This document shows, one piece after another, positions 62,006-64,000 of a stretch of 64,000 nt of DNA (within the stretch, counting starts at the first letter, position 1; every line of letters starts with the position of its first letter). The translations under genes and the position numbers were made by a program. Source of the stretch: Echinostoma caproni (lineage: Eukaryota; Platyhelminthes; Trematoda; Plagiorchiida; Echinostomatidae); assembly GCA_900618425.1 (NCBI GenBank), contig UZAN01039672.1, forward strand, positions 46,965-110,964. Reading direction: 5' to 3'. The notes under the pieces are model-generated. The model was not told where the DNA came from and did no database searches. It saw only the letters and a program-made list of their open reading frames with translations.

Positions 62006-62222
62006 AGCACTTGGTATTCTAAAACTACTGGCCCTAGTGTCTATCAGTAACCAATGAGATTTTAATTCCTAAAATCCGTTTTTTATGCAAAGCGCTGTAT
62101 ATGAATTAAGGAGAAAGAAAGTAATTTCAAACGGCAAATGTGAAAAATATTTTTATCGACCATTTAAACAGTGCATTGACAATAGTACAATTGCGCTGGA
62201 CACTAGTGCGGTTTAAACTACT

Positions 62223-62425
62223 AGAAGTGCCATCGTTTCACACCTCATCGAAATCGCTCACACAATGAGTGTGACTGAAGCATTTCGGCTTCCGTTCCGT
62301 GTTCGGGGTTGCAGATCAAAGCCGATAAAAACCGCATCCGAGTCACCGCAGAGGCAGTTGGAATTTATCTACAAAATCCCCTTTTGTGTGCCCAAAAGCA
62401 ACGTGTGAACTCACCCAACCTCCCA
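62223..62425 (+). pseudogene. Penelope-like element, GIY-YIG C-terminal remnant (copy d)
   Basis: The only Penelope tail on the + strand. One frame reads RSAIVSHLIEIAHT and VTEAFRLPFRV; after a frameshift near 62310 the next reads NRIRVTAEAVGIYLQNP, LLCAQKQRV and a degraded NSPNLP. The order and spacing match copies a-c. It is about 6 kb downstream of the last recognised exon of the main gene. Confidence 0.7.
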
Positions 62426-64000
62426 TGACCCACCAACTCCCGTCCTCATCCTCCCCGTCCGCCCACCCGCCCCAAATTACATAATTAACACAGACCAAAC
62501 ATTACATCCGGTGGTAAGATCAGCTATATCCGGTTTGTGAAAATGAGAGAGGGAACAACAACAACAAGGATGTCCATTTGAATATTCATTTATTTTTGCC
62601 TCCTCTTTACCATACAAAATGATGTGATATAAAATGTGATGTATTAGTCAATTGACGTGTCGCCGAAAATAAGCTCGTTCGCTGAACTTCGTTCTCATTC
62701 AATGTGTGTGGCTGGCTTATTCTGCTAAATTGAAACAGTTTTATTTCATATTTTGTAATGTTCGTTCGTATGGAGACCTAATATCCTTTCAAACAATAGT
62801 ATTCAACCCGTTTTCTTGGGTGGAGAACTAACAGTTTAACTACAATAATGAAAATAATAATATTCATTTTAAAATGAACGTAAACCCTTGTTCCTCTTGT
62901 TAGTCCCACCGAAGCTCACTTACCTGGAATCATTCCTTTGGATAACTTATTCCTAATCCAAGTTGACAGATGATGATAAATACTGACAAACAAAATGTGT
63001 CGAGTGTGATCGCATAATAAGTTATTTCGTCCAAAAACTTATCCACGCTAACCTTGGAAGCTCTCATTCACTAGATTTCAATCGGTGAATTCACATTTGT
63101 CTTAACTGGGAGGACATCATATGCTGATAAATGGTATGCGTCAAAAGAGAGAACCCGGTTTTTAACTTATGCATCATTAGACTATCTTTCTTAATAGGAC
63201 TTACACTCCTGAGCTTAACTGAAACAAAACCATCAAGTGCAATTATTCGTGTTGGTTTACATTCCATAGCTTTCCTACACACTCCTCCTCCTCTTCCTCT
63301 CAATATTGTCACATTTTCTCGTTTGACTCTTTCCTTCGCGTGCTCCCATAAAATAAATTGTCTTGAAATTTATTCGTTACCTTTATTTGTGCGATAGGTT
63401 TGTTTAAAACTGAAACATTTCATATTTTCAATGCAGTATTTATTAATGCAATATTTCTTTCTCTCTCTTGTAACTCCCTCTTTCTCAATCCAACGTTACT
63501 TTTATCCGGGGAACACCAAACCATTTACCGCCGTTTTCGATGGATAACACACACGCGTTCGGTGACAGTTGAATGCGATCGTTCAACTCGGTGTCAATAT
63601 ACGCCATCTACAATCGCGGTTGAATTATTTGCGCTGAATGGGATTCACTACCGATTCACATTTTCAACACTAAAGTCATCATTCTTATCCCCGTCACTTC
63701 CCTTACCCCAACCTACCGCCACCACTACCACTACCATCATCGTGACCACTGGGTACGTAGATTAATCAATATATTCTAGAAGTAACTAATGACTTTCAAT
63801 TACCGCCTGAACTAGTACTGATTGGACAGAGAAACTACGACTATAATACAATATCTGCAACCGTTTGGAGTGAATTACCTCTTTCCACCTATTCCATGCG
63901 GTTTTTAAAAAATAAACTGTTTCTGTTCTGTATTATTATTTTAGTTTCTCATCCAAACGTAGAGGTAGAAGAAGAAGAGTGAGTTCGAGGTATAGAAAAA
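62426..64000. other. Right-end non-coding stretch
   Basis: A 121-codon + strand frame at 63400-63765 ends in Pro/Thr-rich low-complexity sequence and has no clear splice sites. At 63943 a good acceptor (TTATTATTTTAG) precedes a short Arg-rich frame that runs off the window, so an exon may start there. Confidence 0.4.

Overview
The window is intron-rich, repeat-rich animal DNA with low coding density and roughly 40% GC by eye. It has long introns, decayed Penelope-like, Ty3/gypsy and RTE-type retroelements, and several tRNA-headed SINE families. There is no sign of prokaryotic gene organisation. This best fits a large flatworm genome, probably a digenean trematode; that taxon is my inference. 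The assembly is a draft: it has two long N blocks and several one- to three-base N joins, most of them flanked by duplicated sequence. The main gene is on the + strand from 24441 to 56188. Six exons join with matching splice phases at every junction (24441-24636, 37380-37971, 43062-43242, 45491-45759, 53740-54347, 55680-56188). They encode an unrecognised protein of about 784 residues: a Ser/Thr/Pro-rich head, a central coiled-coil rod, an acidic low-complexity linker, an Arg/Ser/Tyr-rich segment, and a second short coiled coil at the C-terminus. It looks like a cytoskeletal or scaffold protein, but no family can be named. A 66-base exon at 47892-47957 has strong splice sites, keeps the frame on both sides and encodes a basic Ser/Arg-rich peptide like the rest of the protein, so it is probably a cassette exon. 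Layout: 1-9577 holds no gene I can support. From 9578 to 23400 is a retroelement graveyard, nearly all on the - strand. It holds three Penelope-like GIY-YIG tails (about 10.2, 13.7 and 17.4 kb), a frameshifted Ty3/gypsy integrase region (18.7-19.7 kb), tRNA-derived SINEs of several families, a retroelement with a trinucleotide tail (16 kb), and an isolated cysteine-rich VWF-like coding fragment (18.2-18.6 kb). From 24441 to 56188 is the main gene. Its introns carry a compound tetranucleotide array (27.9-28.2 kb), an RTE reverse-transcriptase remnant (34.5-35.2 kb), a second copy of the trinucleotide-tailed element (45.9-46.4 kb), and a perfect 126-base palindrome whose first 69 bases recur after a single N (54.8-55.0 kb). 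From 56189 to 64000 is mostly non-coding, with one exon-like - strand segment at 60708-60866 and a fourth Penelope tail, on the + strand, at 62.2-62.4 kb.
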